64,000 nucleotides of DNA from JBEGHD01 sp049334165 (GCA_049334165.1 JBEGHD010000005.1); one strand, 5' to 3'. Positions 1 to 7,506 are shown, numbered from the stretch's first letter. Translations and numbers: made by a program. Notes: a model not told the origin generated them from the letters alone.

Positions 1-223
1 AGATTGCAGCTTCCAGAAGTTCGAGTCCGGTTTTTCGGCCTAACCTAAAGTCGACCAGGTAAAGGTCATGTTCGTTGTTGGCCAATTTTGGGAGTGCTTC
101 GTCATAGCGACTCACCCATTCGAGATTGTACTTTTCTCCCATTTCCTCCAGGTAGTCCTGGGCGAGGAAATAGTCGTCCTCATCATCATCTACAAGTAGA
201 AGTGTATAAGACGAATCAATCAT
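1..223 (-). CDS. Response regulator receiver protein, N-terminal part (cut by window edge)
   Basis: Only the first 74 residues are in the window. They form the first half of a CheY-like receiver: an acidic cluster VDDDEDD at residues 11-17 and the likely phospho-acceptor Asp58 in LYLVDFRLG. It starts 6 bases after the stop of the preceding response regulator, so it is the third gene of a kinase-regulator-regulator operon read leftwards. Whether an output domain follows cannot be seen. The start is the ATG at 223, the only one giving the complete receiver beginning. Confidence 0.85.
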   Translation of the reverse strand, partial: MIDSSYTLLLVDDDEDDYFLAQDYLEEMGEKYNLEWVSRYDEALPKLANNEHDLYLVDFRLGRKTGLELLEAAI

Positions 224-229
224 AATTTT

Positions 230-679
230 TTAATTTTTTGGAAGATCCACAACTCCAAACCAATACTCACCGATTTGACGGGTGACTTCTACAAGGTCCT
301 TAAACATCACCGGCTTAGATATAAAAGAATTTACACCGAGGTCGTAGGTGTTCATTATGTCTTCTTCAGCTCGCGAAGTGGTTAAAATAACCACGGGAAT
401 TCTTTTAAATTTTGGATTCTTTTTGATTTCGCAAAGAGCCTCTCTTCCGTCCATTTTGGGCATGTTGAGGTCTAGCAAAATGAGCCCGGGTTTAGGGGCA
501 TTTGTTTCGTTGTATCCATCTCTTCTGTAGAGGTAGTCCATGAGTTGAACACCGTCATTAACAAAATTCAGATCGTGAGCCAGGTTATTTTCTTCCAGAG
601 CTTCTTTCGTCAACATTCGATCGTCCGGATCGTCATCAGCCATTAGGATAACGATTCGTTTGTTCTTTTCTCTATTCAT
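230..679 (-). CDS. Single-domain response regulator (Rcp1-like receiver)
   Basis: A stand-alone receiver of 149 residues with no output domain. The acidic pocket is DDDPDD at 15-20, the phospho-acceptor is Asp70 in LLDLNMPKMDG, and the switch residues are the TT of ILTTS and the Lys of FISKPV. Its sequence style is that of the Rcp1 group, small receivers that partner phytochrome-like and PAS kinases. The start overlaps the end of the kinase gene by 8 bases, so the two are translationally coupled and very probably a cognate pair. Without an output domain it should act by protein contact or as a phospho-relay step. Confidence 0.93.
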   Translation of the reverse strand: MNREKNKRIVILMADDDPDDRMLTKEALEENNLAHDLNFVNDGVQLMDYLYRRDGYNETNAPKPGLILLDLNMPKMDGREALCEIKKNPKFKRIPVVILTTSRAEEDIMNTYDLGVNSFISKPVMFKDLVEVTRQIGEYWFGVVDLPKN

Positions 680-3251
680 CTTTTAGTAATAAGCGATCGG
701 GTAAAAATATATAAAATTCTGCTCCTTCCTCGGGCTTGCTCCGGGCTGTGAGGACCCCAGAATGATTTTCTACAATTTTTTTGCATACGGCCAGACCTAT
801 TCCTGTGCCTTTAAATTCGCTTTTGCCATGGAGTCGCTGAAAAATGGTGAAAATCTTGTCAACGTACTCCTGCTCGAAGCCAATTCCGTTATCCTTAATC
901 ACGATCTCGTGATATTTTTCTGAGTCAGCACTAAATTGGTTGTCGTGGCTAAAGACTTCGGAAGCGTCCACTTTGCGGTAGCTCACTTTTACTTCCGGTG
1001 GCGTTTCTTGTTTTGCAAACTTTATGGCGTTGCCGAGTAAATTTTGGAAAAGCTGTCTCATTTGAGTGCGGCTGCCGATAAAAGGTGGCAACTTATTTTC
1101 CTGAATAAGTTTTCCGTTTTTGGCACTGAGAGTAACGCTGAGGTCGTCCGACACTTCTTCGAAGATTTTTTGAAGATCGATCTTTTCTTCCCTTTGCTGG
1201 CCGCGGCTAACGCGACTAAAGGTCAGGAGATCGTCTATCAGAATCTGCATGCGTTCAGCTGCGTTCTGCATCCGGTCGACATATTCTTTGCCCGGGAGAG
1301 TATCGTCTTTGTCGTATTTGGAAAGAAGTCTATCGCCAAAGGCGCGGATTTTCCTCAGAGGCTCCTGCAAATCGTGGGATGCGACATAGGCAAATTGCTC
1401 CAGTTCCTCGTTCGATCTTTCCAGATCTTCCATCGCAGCGCTTATCCTCTTTGCAGAAAAAACTTCGTTGGTGTTGTCTCTGACAGTTCCTACAAAACCA
1501 GCGAAATTCCCATTTTCATCTTTTTTGACCTGAGCCAGCTCTTTGAGGTGTTTTATTTTGCCGTTGATTTTTATACGGTAATTCACCTGATAAGGCATTT
1601 CGCGCATCCTCGCTTCCCTAACGATATCTTGATTTTCCTTGAAATCTTCTTTTACGATGTGGCGGGTCATGTATTCGTAGGAAGGCTGGATTTCATCGTT
1701 TTCAAGTTCGTAAATCTTGTACATGCCTTCCGACCAGATCACTTCATTGGAGTTGGTGTCCCATTCGAAACTACCGATGCGCGCAATACTTTCGGCTGCT
1801 GCCATGAGCTGTGCCACCGAACTGAGTGCAGATTCGGCTTTCCTTCTTTCGGTAATGTCGATGATCGAGCCAGCCATTCGGATCGCTTTTCCTTTGCTGT
1901 CAAAGTTTACCTGAGCTGTAGCGTGAAACCATCTGTATTCACCGGATTTAGTTCTCAGGCGATACTCCACCTGATAGGACTTTTCTCCCTTGAGTGCCTG
2001 GTTGAGTAGTTCGAAAGTTCTTTTTCTGTCTTCAGGATGCAGGAGTTCCCTGAACAATTGAATGGTTGCCTGCACTTCATTAGGACTGTAGCCTAGCAGT
2101 TCGTAGAATTTAGGTGACCACCAGGTGGCGTCTTTATTCACGTCAGTCCAATCCCAAATTCCTGCACTACTCCCTCGCAGCACCAAGTCGTAGATTTCTC
2201 TCGACTCAGCAAGTGCACGCGTAATGTTGTGGAGCTCTGTAACATCCCTGCCTTCAGCAATCAGCAAGCTAACTTTGCCCTCTTCGTTGAACACAGGTTT
2301 TAGCGAGAAGTCGATTGTCGTTGTTTTTTCATTGCCTGGCCGAATGTGTAAATCACTTCTGAAGAACTCACCAGAACTGGCCGTTTTGATTGCTTTGCGA
2401 ATGGTTTTTTTGCCTTGCTTGTCGAGTATGTTTCCGGTCATTTCTGCCAATGGCATTCCTTCTATCTCGTCTTTCTTCATCTTTAAAAATGCCAGAGCCG
2501 GTTTATTGGCGTCAATCATTTTTCCAGCAGCGTCAGTGAGTCCCACAAACTGAAAAGACTGATCGAAGAGTGCCTGGAATTTAAGGTTACTTTCCAAAAG
2601 TTGCTTCTCACTTTTAGTTCTCTTCTTCAGGTCGTAAGAAATTTTGAGGAATGCGACCACCACAATGATTAGTGTGATAAGTCCGAAAAGAACTGTTTGA
2701 AAAAGCACGTCAGAAGTAGAGTCTTCGAAATCTGCTATTCGCTGTTGCATCAAAGCTTTGTCGCGGTTTTCGAGATCTCTCAGATAGCCATTGATACGGA
2801 TCGCTCTTTTGTTGGCTTCAGAAACCAGGTTGTTGATCAGAGATTCGCTGCTGTTTTGATCTTTGAGATGAAGAGCATCATCGAGATCTTGTTTTTGCTC
2901 GATCAAAAGCTCGTCTATTTTAAGGAGAGGTATTTTTTGAGTTGTGTCGCGTGCTGCGTTTTTTGCTTGCTCAATATTTTCTGCAACCCGACTCATTTTT
3001 GCGGCATAGTCTTCTCTAAATTCTTCCCTGCCGGATTCAAGATAGTTTTCGTGAGCCTCCAATCCAGCTTCAAAATGATCGGCCAGCTCACTTATCTTTT
3101 CCTGAAACTCTTCGCTTCTAGAAATCCATTCCACATCATTTATCGAATTATTGAGTTTCACGTAAGAAAAAATCGTGTATGCGATAATGAGTAGAAAGGC
3201 CACTACAAAAATGTAGTTTAACCTAAGTTGCTTTAGCTTCAGTGGTTTCAA
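672..3251 (-). CDS. Membrane sensor histidine kinase with CHASE3-like and three PAS domains
   Basis: An 859-residue kinase. In order: a membrane segment at about 13-31, an extracytoplasmic helical sensor of CHASE3 type at about 32-180, a second membrane segment near 183-203, three PAS/PAC modules at about 215-335, 345-470 and 485-605, a HisKA helix pair with phospho-acceptor His626 in VASHDLQEP, and a HATPase domain with N-box Asn741, DNGIGF at 787 and GTGIGL at 815. The start is a TTG at 3251; no ATG exists upstream in frame before the promoter, and starting later would lose the first membrane helix. It heads an operon with two receiver proteins. The ligand is unknown. Confidence 0.93.
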   Translation of the reverse strand: MKPLKLKQLRLNYIFVVAFLLIIAYTIFSYVKLNNSINDVEWISRSEEFQEKISELADHFEAGLEAHENYLESGREEFREDYAAKMSRVAENIEQAKNAARDTTQKIPLLKIDELLIEQKQDLDDALHLKDQNSSESLINNLVSEANKRAIRINGYLRDLENRDKALMQQRIADFEDSTSDVLFQTVLFGLITLIIVVVAFLKISYDLKKRTKSEKQLLESNLKFQALFDQSFQFVGLTDAAGKMIDANKPALAFLKMKKDEIEGMPLAEMTGNILDKQGKKTIRKAIKTASSGEFFRSDLHIRPGNEKTTTIDFSLKPVFNEEGKVSLLIAEGRDVTELHNITRALAESREIYDLVLRGSSAGIWDWTDVNKDATWWSPKFYELLGYSPNEVQATIQLFRELLHPEDRKRTFELLNQALKGEKSYQVEYRLRTKSGEYRWFHATAQVNFDSKGKAIRMAGSIIDITERRKAESALSSVAQLMAAAESIARIGSFEWDTNSNEVIWSEGMYKIYELENDEIQPSYEYMTRHIVKEDFKENQDIVREARMREMPYQVNYRIKINGKIKHLKELAQVKKDENGNFAGFVGTVRDNTNEVFSAKRISAAMEDLERSNEELEQFAYVASHDLQEPLRKIRAFGDRLLSKYDKDDTLPGKEYVDRMQNAAERMQILIDDLLTFSRVSRGQQREEKIDLQKIFEEVSDDLSVTLSAKNGKLIQENKLPPFIGSRTQMRQLFQNLLGNAIKFAKQETPPEVKVSYRKVDASEVFSHDNQFSADSEKYHEIVIKDNGIGFEQEYVDKIFTIFQRLHGKSEFKGTGIGLAVCKKIVENHSGVLTARSKPEEGAEFYIFLPDRLLLKDE

Positions 3252-3263
3252 ATTGGATTGTGT

Positions 3264-3300
3264 TTAAACAAAAATGACAGAGGGAAGATTCCCTCTGTCA
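3264..3300 (-). terminator. Rho-independent terminator after the lipoprotein pair
   Basis: Perfect 12-base inverted repeat TGACAGAGGGAA / TTCCCTCTGTCA with a 2-base loop, followed on the minus strand by a T-rich tail (CATTTTTGTTT). It lies between the lipoprotein at 3365 and the kinase at 3251, both on the minus strand. Confidence 0.85.
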
Positions 3301-3306
3301 AATATA
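3299..3306 (-). promoter_or_regulatory. -7 box of the histidine kinase operon
   Basis: TATATTTG on the minus strand matches the Bacteroidota -7 consensus TAnnTTTG. The predicted transcript start near 3294 lies inside the 3' arm of the terminator of the upstream genes and gives a leader of about 43 bases to the TTG start. No good -33 TTG is seen. Confidence 0.5.
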
Positions 3307-3364
3307 TTAACCTGAATGGATTCTGTGTTACGCAGTGGGTGGATACCACGCAATACTTGAAAAT

Positions 3365-3790
3365 CTACAAGGGCTTCAGGTGTAGTTCAATGTTGCCACC
3401 AGCTTCTTTGAGCCAAAGCTCTTTTTCTTTTAGACGAAGAATGTCATAGAGTCTGTCTGCATCATCGTCTTCAAAGTCGAGCTGCAACTGTTCCTTGCTA
3501 TCTTCAAAAGACCAGGTCCCATCAGTTTCGTACTCAAAAGTGAGGTCGCCCAGGGTGTAAAGGGCAGCCAGTGAAGCATCACCATCATCAAGCATTTCAA
3601 GCTCATACTGATCGTACTGGTCTGTTACGTCTTCACCATCGTCCAGGGCTTGTTCAATTTGCCAGGTGTTGGAAATTCTAGCCTTTTTGCTTCTGAAACT
3701 AATTAGAGGTCCTTCTTCATACTTGGAACAAGAAGTGAAAAGTGTTGTCGCGAAAATCGCGAGCATTCCTATTGAAAATATTTTATTCAT
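3365..3790 (-). CDS. Small lipocalin-like lipoprotein, copy 2
   Basis: A 141-residue secreted lipoprotein: hydrophobic signal with lipobox ending at Cys21 (LFTSC), then the CSKYEEGP motif shared with the upstream gene and an acidic beta-rich domain containing WQIEQALDDGEDVTDQYDQY, a TWSF strand and an ELWLKE strand. The pattern of a Trp-containing first strand, a GTW middle strand and an LxLKxxELWL final strand resembles Bacteroidota lipocalin-like lipoproteins; this is family resemblance, not proof. It is 33 bases behind its paralogue and probably co-transcribed. Function unknown; no binding residues can be named. Confidence 0.8.
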   Translation of the reverse strand: MNKIFSIGMLAIFATTLFTSCSKYEEGPLISFRSKKARISNTWQIEQALDDGEDVTDQYDQYELEMLDDGDASLAALYTLGDLTFEYETDGTWSFEDSKEQLQLDFEDDDADRLYDILRLKEKELWLKEAGGNIELHLKPL

Positions 3791-3823
3791 TGCGATTTTG
3801 TTTTAAAAATTAGCTTACTGTTT

Positions 3824-4252
3824 TTACTTCTCCTTTAGGTGGATTTCAGTTTCACCACCAATTTCTCTGAGCCAGAGCTCGTCCTGAGTGAGCCTCAAAA
3901 TCTGGTAGGTGTTGTCCTGTTCATCATCCTCGAAGTCTAGAGATAGATTCTCTTCATCGTTTTGAAATTCCCAGGTTCCATTGGTAGATGTCTCCACTGT
4001 AACTCCTCCAAATTGATACTCTGCATCAAGCTCAGCATCACCGTCAGACGTTAGGTAAAGCTCGTACTGATCGTAATTCTCAGTAATTTCTTCACCATCC
4101 TCATACACCTTGTCGTATTCCCAGGTGTTGGCCACTCTTTCGTCTCTCGGTACCAGACTTACTCCGGGACCGTCTTCATATTTACTGCAAGAAGTAACAG
4201 TAAAAAATAAAAATGCGGCAATCACTGCCGCGGACATTTTAATGCGTTTCAT
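3824..4252 (-). CDS. Small lipocalin-like lipoprotein, copy 1
   Basis: Paralogue of the next gene: same length (142 residues), same lipobox position (Cys22 in VTSC), same CSKYEDGP opening, the shared DGE-x-x-T-x-x-YDQYEL core, GTWEF strand and ELWLRE ending. The reading frame is open further upstream to 4384, but the ATG at 4252 gives a normal signal peptide (MKRIKMSAAVIAAFLFF) and a length equal to the paralogue, so I chose it. The region between 4253 and 4384 contains hairpins that make coding unlikely. The pair is a tandem duplication; function unknown. Confidence 0.82.
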   Translation of the reverse strand: MKRIKMSAAVIAAFLFFTVTSCSKYEDGPGVSLVPRDERVANTWEYDKVYEDGEEITENYDQYELYLTSDGDAELDAEYQFGGVTVETSTNGTWEFQNDEENLSLDFEDDEQDNTYQILRLTQDELWLREIGGETEIHLKEK

Positions 4253-4329
4253 AAAAATTAGATTTTGTTTTACAGCAGCTTTCGGACTATTACCGTACCG
4301 ATCCAATGAGCGGTCAATTTTGAATAAAC

Positions 4330-4384
4330 CTGCCAGAGGTCTAAAGCCTTTGGCAGACAGGTCGTTGCAAAAGTGCTTTTGCAA
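4330..4384. repeat. Two consecutive hairpins in intergenic DNA
   Basis: The first hairpin pairs CTGCCAGAGG (4330-4339) with CCTTTGGCAG (4347-4356), a 10-base stem with one G-U pair and a 7-base loop. The second is the perfect repeat TTGCAAAAG / CTTTTGCAA (4365-4373 / 4376-4384) with a 2-base spacer. Neither is followed by a T tract typical of a terminator. They may be a repeated palindromic element or a structured transcript end. Confidence 0.55.
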
Positions 4385-4758
4385 AGAATTAATCTAGAAT
4401 CATTTCTAATTTTCAATTTGATGGAAGTGTTAAGTTGCCCATTTGCGTCCCCACACTTGAGGAGTATTTGAAACTTTTACCCGTAGCACCTGTTGTATTT
4501 CTGCTCTTTGATAATTATCGAAAATCCTTCCAAAGCTTTTTTTTAGTGGTTATTAATTTCCACAAAAACCTCAAGAAATGCGGTTTTTCCGCACATATCG
4601 AGAATAAAGTTCTACAACAAATTAGTGCTTTAAGTCTCTTCTGTTTTGGAGGTTTCAAATGATTACCTATTAAATGGTTGAAAATCAGGGAAAAACCATT
4701 GCCTATCAATCATTGTTGCCAGTAGTGGTACAGAAAATGAATTTCTAAAGGTGGAAGG

Positions 4759-4783
4759 ATAGAGCATTAACTCTATATTTTTC
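4759..4783 (+). promoter_or_regulatory. Possible dps promoter with overlapping palindrome
   Basis: ATAGAG-CATTAA-CTCTAT is a 6-base inverted repeat whose right arm overlaps a weak -7 box, TATATTTT (4774-4781, one mismatch to TAnnTTTG), about 25 bases before the dps start. A repressor bound here would block the promoter. Weak evidence; the -33 element is not visible. Confidence 0.35.
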
Positions 4784-4806
4784 AAATTGAATTATTTAAA
4801 GAAATT

Positions 4807-5331
4807 ATGAAGTCAACTACAATATCAGATTTAAACGTAACTTCACTAGACAGAACTCAAATAAAACCTCAAACCGGAATTTCCGATGAGGAGAGAGAAA
4901 AAATAAGTGAGGGTCTGAAAAAGATTCTTGCGAATTCTTACGCTCTGATGCTGAAGACTCAAAATTATCACTGGAATGTAAGAGGGCATCTCTTTAAGCC
5001 AGTTCACGAGTTGACCGAAGCTCAGTATGAAGATCTATTTCAAGCGATTGATGTAATCGCAGAGAGAATAAGAGCGCTCGGAGTATTAGCTCCTGGTAGC
5101 TTTGAAAAATACTCAAACTTGAGTGTTTTAGATAAAAATAACGAAGAGTACTCCGGGGAAGAGATGATAGCAGATTTGGTGAAAGGTCACGAAACAGTAA
5201 TTAAAATAACCCGTGACCTCATTCCTCTCGCAGCCGACACAGTAGATGAGGCAACTGTTGATATGCTGACAGAACGACTGGAGTTTCACGAGAAGAATTC
5301 TTGGATGCTTCGTAGCTTTTTAGAATCATAA
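4807..5331 (+). CDS. dps: Dps family DNA-protection / ferritin-like protein
   Basis: A 174-residue mini-ferritin. The ferroxidase-centre residues of the family are all present with exact spacing: His55 and His67 (NYHWNVRGHLFKPVHE), then Asp82 and Glu86 (AIDVIAERI). Dps forms a 12-subunit shell that oxidises Fe(II) with peroxide and stores iron, protecting DNA in starvation and oxidative stress. The N-terminal 25 residues are polar with few lysines, so DNA binding is not assured. It opens a plus-strand run with an MscS channel, a coiled-coil lipoprotein and a YtxH protein, which suggests a general stress cassette. Confidence 0.95.
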   Translation: MKSTTISDLNVTSLDRTQIKPQTGISDEEREKISEGLKKILANSYALMLKTQNYHWNVRGHLFKPVHELTEAQYEDLFQAIDVIAERIRALGVLAPGSFEKYSNLSVLDKNNEEYSGEEMIADLVKGHETVIKITRDLIPLAADTVDEATVDMLTERLEFHEKNSWMLRSFLES

Positions 5332-5368
5332 GTTTTGGAAACGATTTTCTCAACCTGAAGTCGTATAG

Positions 5369-6316
5369 ATGAATGAAATATTACAAACATTAAATGCAGA
5401 GAAGGCTTACAACTTGATAGCTGAGAAGCTCGATAGTTGGATGCAGACTGCAATTCAGCTGTTACCTAATTTTGTGGTGGCAGTGATCGTTCTTATCGTA
5501 TTTTGGTTCAGTGCGAAGTTGATCAAGAAATTGACCGAGCGCATTATGCACCGCTTTTCTGATAACAAGGGGCTGATCAGCCTGATGTCAGCAACACTTT
5601 ACATCGCGGTGATGGCAATTGGAACCTTTGTTGCTCTCAGTATTTTACAGCTCGATAAGGCTGTTACATCACTTCTAGCCGGTGCGGGTATTATTGGTTT
5701 GGCACTGGGTTTTGCCTTTCAGGACATCGCTTCAAATTTTGTTGCTGGAATTTTAATGGCTACCAGAAAGCCCTTCCGTGTTGGAGATATTCTTGACACG
5801 AACGAGCATTTTGGAACAGTTACAGAAATGAATTTAAGGGCTACCATAATTAAGGACTTTCAAGGCCAGGAGATCATTATCCCGAACAAGGAGGTTTACC
5901 AAAAGCCCATAAAGAACTATTCGCGTTACTCAAAACGTAGGATTGATTTGGCCGTGGGAATCTCTTACGGAGAGAACTTGCAGAAAGTGAAGGATGTGGT
6001 GTTGGAAGCTATTAATAGCATTGACATGGTAGACAAATCGAAACCAGTTGATTTTGCTTACAACGGTTTTGGCGACAGTTCAATCAATTTCGATATTTAT
6101 TACTGGGTGTCGCAACCGAACCAAATGAACTACAATATGGCGGTAAGTGCCGGAGTGATGGCTATCAAGAAAGCCTTTGATGAAAACGATATTACAATTC
6201 CATTCCCAATACGAACTTTGGACTTTGGAATTAAAGGAGGTGAAAAGTTTCACCAATCAGTGAATCAAATAGAATTTTTGAAAACAATAAACTCAAATCA
6301 AAACCCTAAAAATTAG
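5369..6316 (+). CDS. mscS: Small-conductance mechanosensitive ion channel (MscS family)
   Basis: A 315-residue inner-membrane channel close to the size of E. coli MscS. Three membrane segments are at about 28-50, 70-92 and 97-125; the third is the glycine/alanine-rich pore helix ending GLALGFAFQDIASNF, followed by the signature VGDIL. The cytoplasmic beta and alpha/beta vestibule domain follows (NKEVYQKPIKNYS, then a ferredoxin-like C-terminal part). It opens at high membrane tension to release solutes on osmotic downshock. It sits 37 bases after dps and 7 bases before the next lipoprotein gene. Confidence 0.94.
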   Translation: MNEILQTLNAEKAYNLIAEKLDSWMQTAIQLLPNFVVAVIVLIVFWFSAKLIKKLTERIMHRFSDNKGLISLMSATLYIAVMAIGTFVALSILQLDKAVTSLLAGAGIIGLALGFAFQDIASNFVAGILMATRKPFRVGDILDTNEHFGTVTEMNLRATIIKDFQGQEIIIPNKEVYQKPIKNYSRYSKRRIDLAVGISYGENLQKVKDVVLEAINSIDMVDKSKPVDFAYNGFGDSSINFDIYYWVSQPNQMNYNMAVSAGVMAIKKAFDENDITIPFPIRTLDFGIKGGEKFHQSVNQIEFLKTINSNQNPKN

Positions 6317-6323
6317 ATTAAAG

Positions 6324-6779
6324 ATGAAACGCGAAATCAGAAACATCCTTACAGTTAGCGCCTTTTCTCTAGCACTTGTTATTTCAGGTTGCAACGGAAA
6401 TTCTGAAAACAACTCTGCAGAGTCTGAAATGAATGAGACCATGGAGCAAACAGAGGCCAAATTCGAAGAACAAAAGCAGAAGACGATCTCAATGCTTGAG
6501 GAAAAAAAGGCTGAAATAAACGAAGAGCTTGAAGATGCAAAAATGAAAGCAAACGAAAGCTCTTCGGAAGTAAGTGAAGAGCTCGAAGCTCAAATGAACG
6601 ACCTGGAAGAATGGAGCGGAAAGCTAGATGATAAGATCGATGAACTCCGCGGAGCCAATCAGTCAAACTGGGAAAAGCTTAAAGAAGAAGCTGATGACTG
6701 GGGCACAAAAGTTGATAATCAACTAGAGGAGTTTTCGACTGATGTTGAAGATTTTTTCAAGGGTGACGAAAGAAAATAG
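6324..6779 (+). CDS. Acidic coiled-coil lipoprotein
   Basis: A 151-residue protein with a signal peptide and lipobox ending at Cys23 (VISGC). The mature part is almost entirely charged, Glu/Lys-rich helix (about 35-145) with heptad-like spacing, predicted to form a long coiled coil anchored by lipid to a membrane. No cysteine other than the lipidated one. It lies 7 bases after mscS and 56 bases before the YtxH gene. Such helical lipoproteins can span or brace the periplasm, but no specific family is recognised and the role is inferred only from its neighbours. Confidence 0.78.
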   Translation: MKREIRNILTVSAFSLALVISGCNGNSENNSAESEMNETMEQTEAKFEEQKQKTISMLEEKKAEINEELEDAKMKANESSSEVSEELEAQMNDLEEWSGKLDDKIDELRGANQSNWEKLKEEADDWGTKVDNQLEEFSTDVEDFFKGDERK

Positions 6780-6835
6780 CCAGAATAAATTGAACAAGAA
6801 AACTTTTAATAACAGCAAAAAATAGGAGGATTATT

Positions 6836-7075
6836 ATGAACGATACGTCAAAAGTATTAGTAGCAACAATTAGCGGAGTGGCACTAGGAATAGCAGCAGG
6901 TCTGCTAATCGCCCCACAAAGCGGAAAAGAGACACGCGATCAACTTGGAGAACAAGTAAAAAAGGCCAAAAAAGATATTGATGGTCTGATCGCTAAAACG
7001 AAATCTGCAACTGCCGAGGCAACCAAAGAAGCCAAGGCTGCAGCTAACAACATTAAAAGCGCAGCAGCGAAGTAA
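6836..7075 (+). CDS. YtxH domain protein
   Basis: A 79-residue protein of the YtxH family: an N-terminal membrane segment (about 5-27, VLVATISGVALGIAAGLLIAP) leading into the family motif APQSGKETRDQL, then a Lys/Ala-rich amphipathic helix. YtxH proteins are small stress-associated membrane proteins of unknown mechanism. The start is marked by a full AGGAGG sequence 6 bases before the ATG, striking in a genome where Shine-Dalgarno sites are otherwise nearly absent, and suggests strong translation. A terminator follows at once, closing the dps cassette. Confidence 0.88.
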   Translation: MNDTSKVLVATISGVALGIAAGLLIAPQSGKETRDQLGEQVKKAKKDIDGLIAKTKSATAEATKEAKAAANNIKSAAAK

Positions 7076-7099
7076 TATAGCTGTTTGCTAGGTTGAGAA

Positions 7100-7138
7100 G
7101 ACGGCACTTTCCATAATGGAGGGTGCCGTTTTTTTTTT
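7100..7138 (+). terminator. Rho-independent terminator of the dps-mscS-ytxH run
   Basis: Stem ACGGCAC (7101-7107) / GTGCCGT (7123-7129) with a 15-base loop and a run of ten T to 7138. Confidence 0.93.
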
Positions 7139-7420
7139 GCTCATAAATTGAGTTAGTGAAAAGATAGTTTTACACTTTCGCTGCAGCTTCAGTGCACAAG
7201 TGGAGTGTGAGTAATGAGACCCTTCTTCGCTGAAGCTTGTGCCTCCGCTAAAGCTTTGGCGACACGCGGACGAAGGCTGAAAGAAAAACAGTGTGGTGTG
7301 TCTCGCTCTAAATTGGAATGTGAAAAGAGAGTGTGAGTTGGAGTGTGAGTAATGAAGGAAAATCAGTTTAGGCAAGTGTAATTCGCTCTTGCTCCATACT
7401 CTTGCTCTAAACTGATTTTG
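7139..7420. repeat. Intergenic repeat patch next to tRNA-Leu
   Basis: About 280 bases without a gene. It contains the 16-base direct repeat GGAGTGTGAGTAATGA at 7202-7217 and 7340-7355 with a partial third copy (GAGTGTGAGT) near 7329, a near-palindrome CGCTAAAGCTTTGGCG at 7246-7261, and words GCTTCAG and GCACAAG that recur in inverted form between 7185 and 7242. The right end is the long inverted repeat at 7359-7419. An open minus-strand frame crosses the whole patch into the tRNA and is not a gene. The patch looks like remains of short intergenic repeats. Confidence 0.6.
7359..7419 (-). terminator. Inverted repeat directly after tRNA-Leu, probable terminator
   Basis: Perfect 13-base arms AAAATCAGTTTAG (7359-7371) and CTAAACTGATTTT (7407-7419), extended inward by GCAAG / CTTGC with one bulge. 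It begins two bases past the tRNA-Leu 3' end and ends in TTTT on the transcript, as expected for the tRNA operon terminator, though the loop is long and AT content high. Confidence 0.55.
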
Positions 7421-7506
7421 TACCCGGGACGGGACTTGAACCCGTACGGCCATTGCTGGCCATTGGATTTTAAGTCCAACGTGTCTACCAATTCCACCAC
7501 CCGGGC
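7421..7506 (-). tRNA. tRNA-Leu (anticodon TAA)
   Basis: 86 bases folding as a class II tRNA: acceptor GCCCGGG pairs with CCCGGGT (G1-U72), discriminator A; anticodon stem TTGGA / TCCAA encloses CTTAAAA with anticodon TAA; a variable arm (TGGCCAGCAATGGCC region) and a T arm with GGTTCAAGTCC follow. The CCA end is not encoded. Reads UUA (and UUG by wobble). It is the second tRNA of a two-gene transcript behind tRNA-Gly. Confidence 0.96.

Larger units (their letters stand above)
4253..4806. other. Intergenic region between divergent lipoprotein and dps genes
   Basis: 554 bases without a credible gene. It holds the two hairpins at 4330-4384, a short GC hairpin TGCGG-tttt-CCGCA near 4580-4593, and the dps promoter and palindrome at 4759-4783. 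Short open frames exist on both strands (for example 4435-4662 plus and 4515-4709 minus) but have no recognisable domain, signal peptide or start context, so I do not call them. No promoter could be assigned to the lipoprotein pair. Confidence 0.6.

Noticed and set aside
1044..2009. 321-codon open frame antisense to the histidine kinase
   Set aside because: It mirrors the kinase codons, has no recognisable domain or start context, and the kinase on the other strand is certain.
4253..4384. 44-residue N-terminal extension of the lipoprotein
   Set aside because: It would bury the signal peptide, has no paralogue counterpart and overlaps two hairpins.
4435..4709. Small frames on both strands upstream of dps
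   Set aside because: No domain, signal peptide, promoter box or start context; they overlap each other and a hairpin.
7088..7453. 121-codon minus-strand frame between ytxH and tRNA-Leu
   Set aside because: It crosses the tRNA gene, the inverted repeat and the ytxH terminator and is rich in Ser/His/Phe; not a plausible protein.
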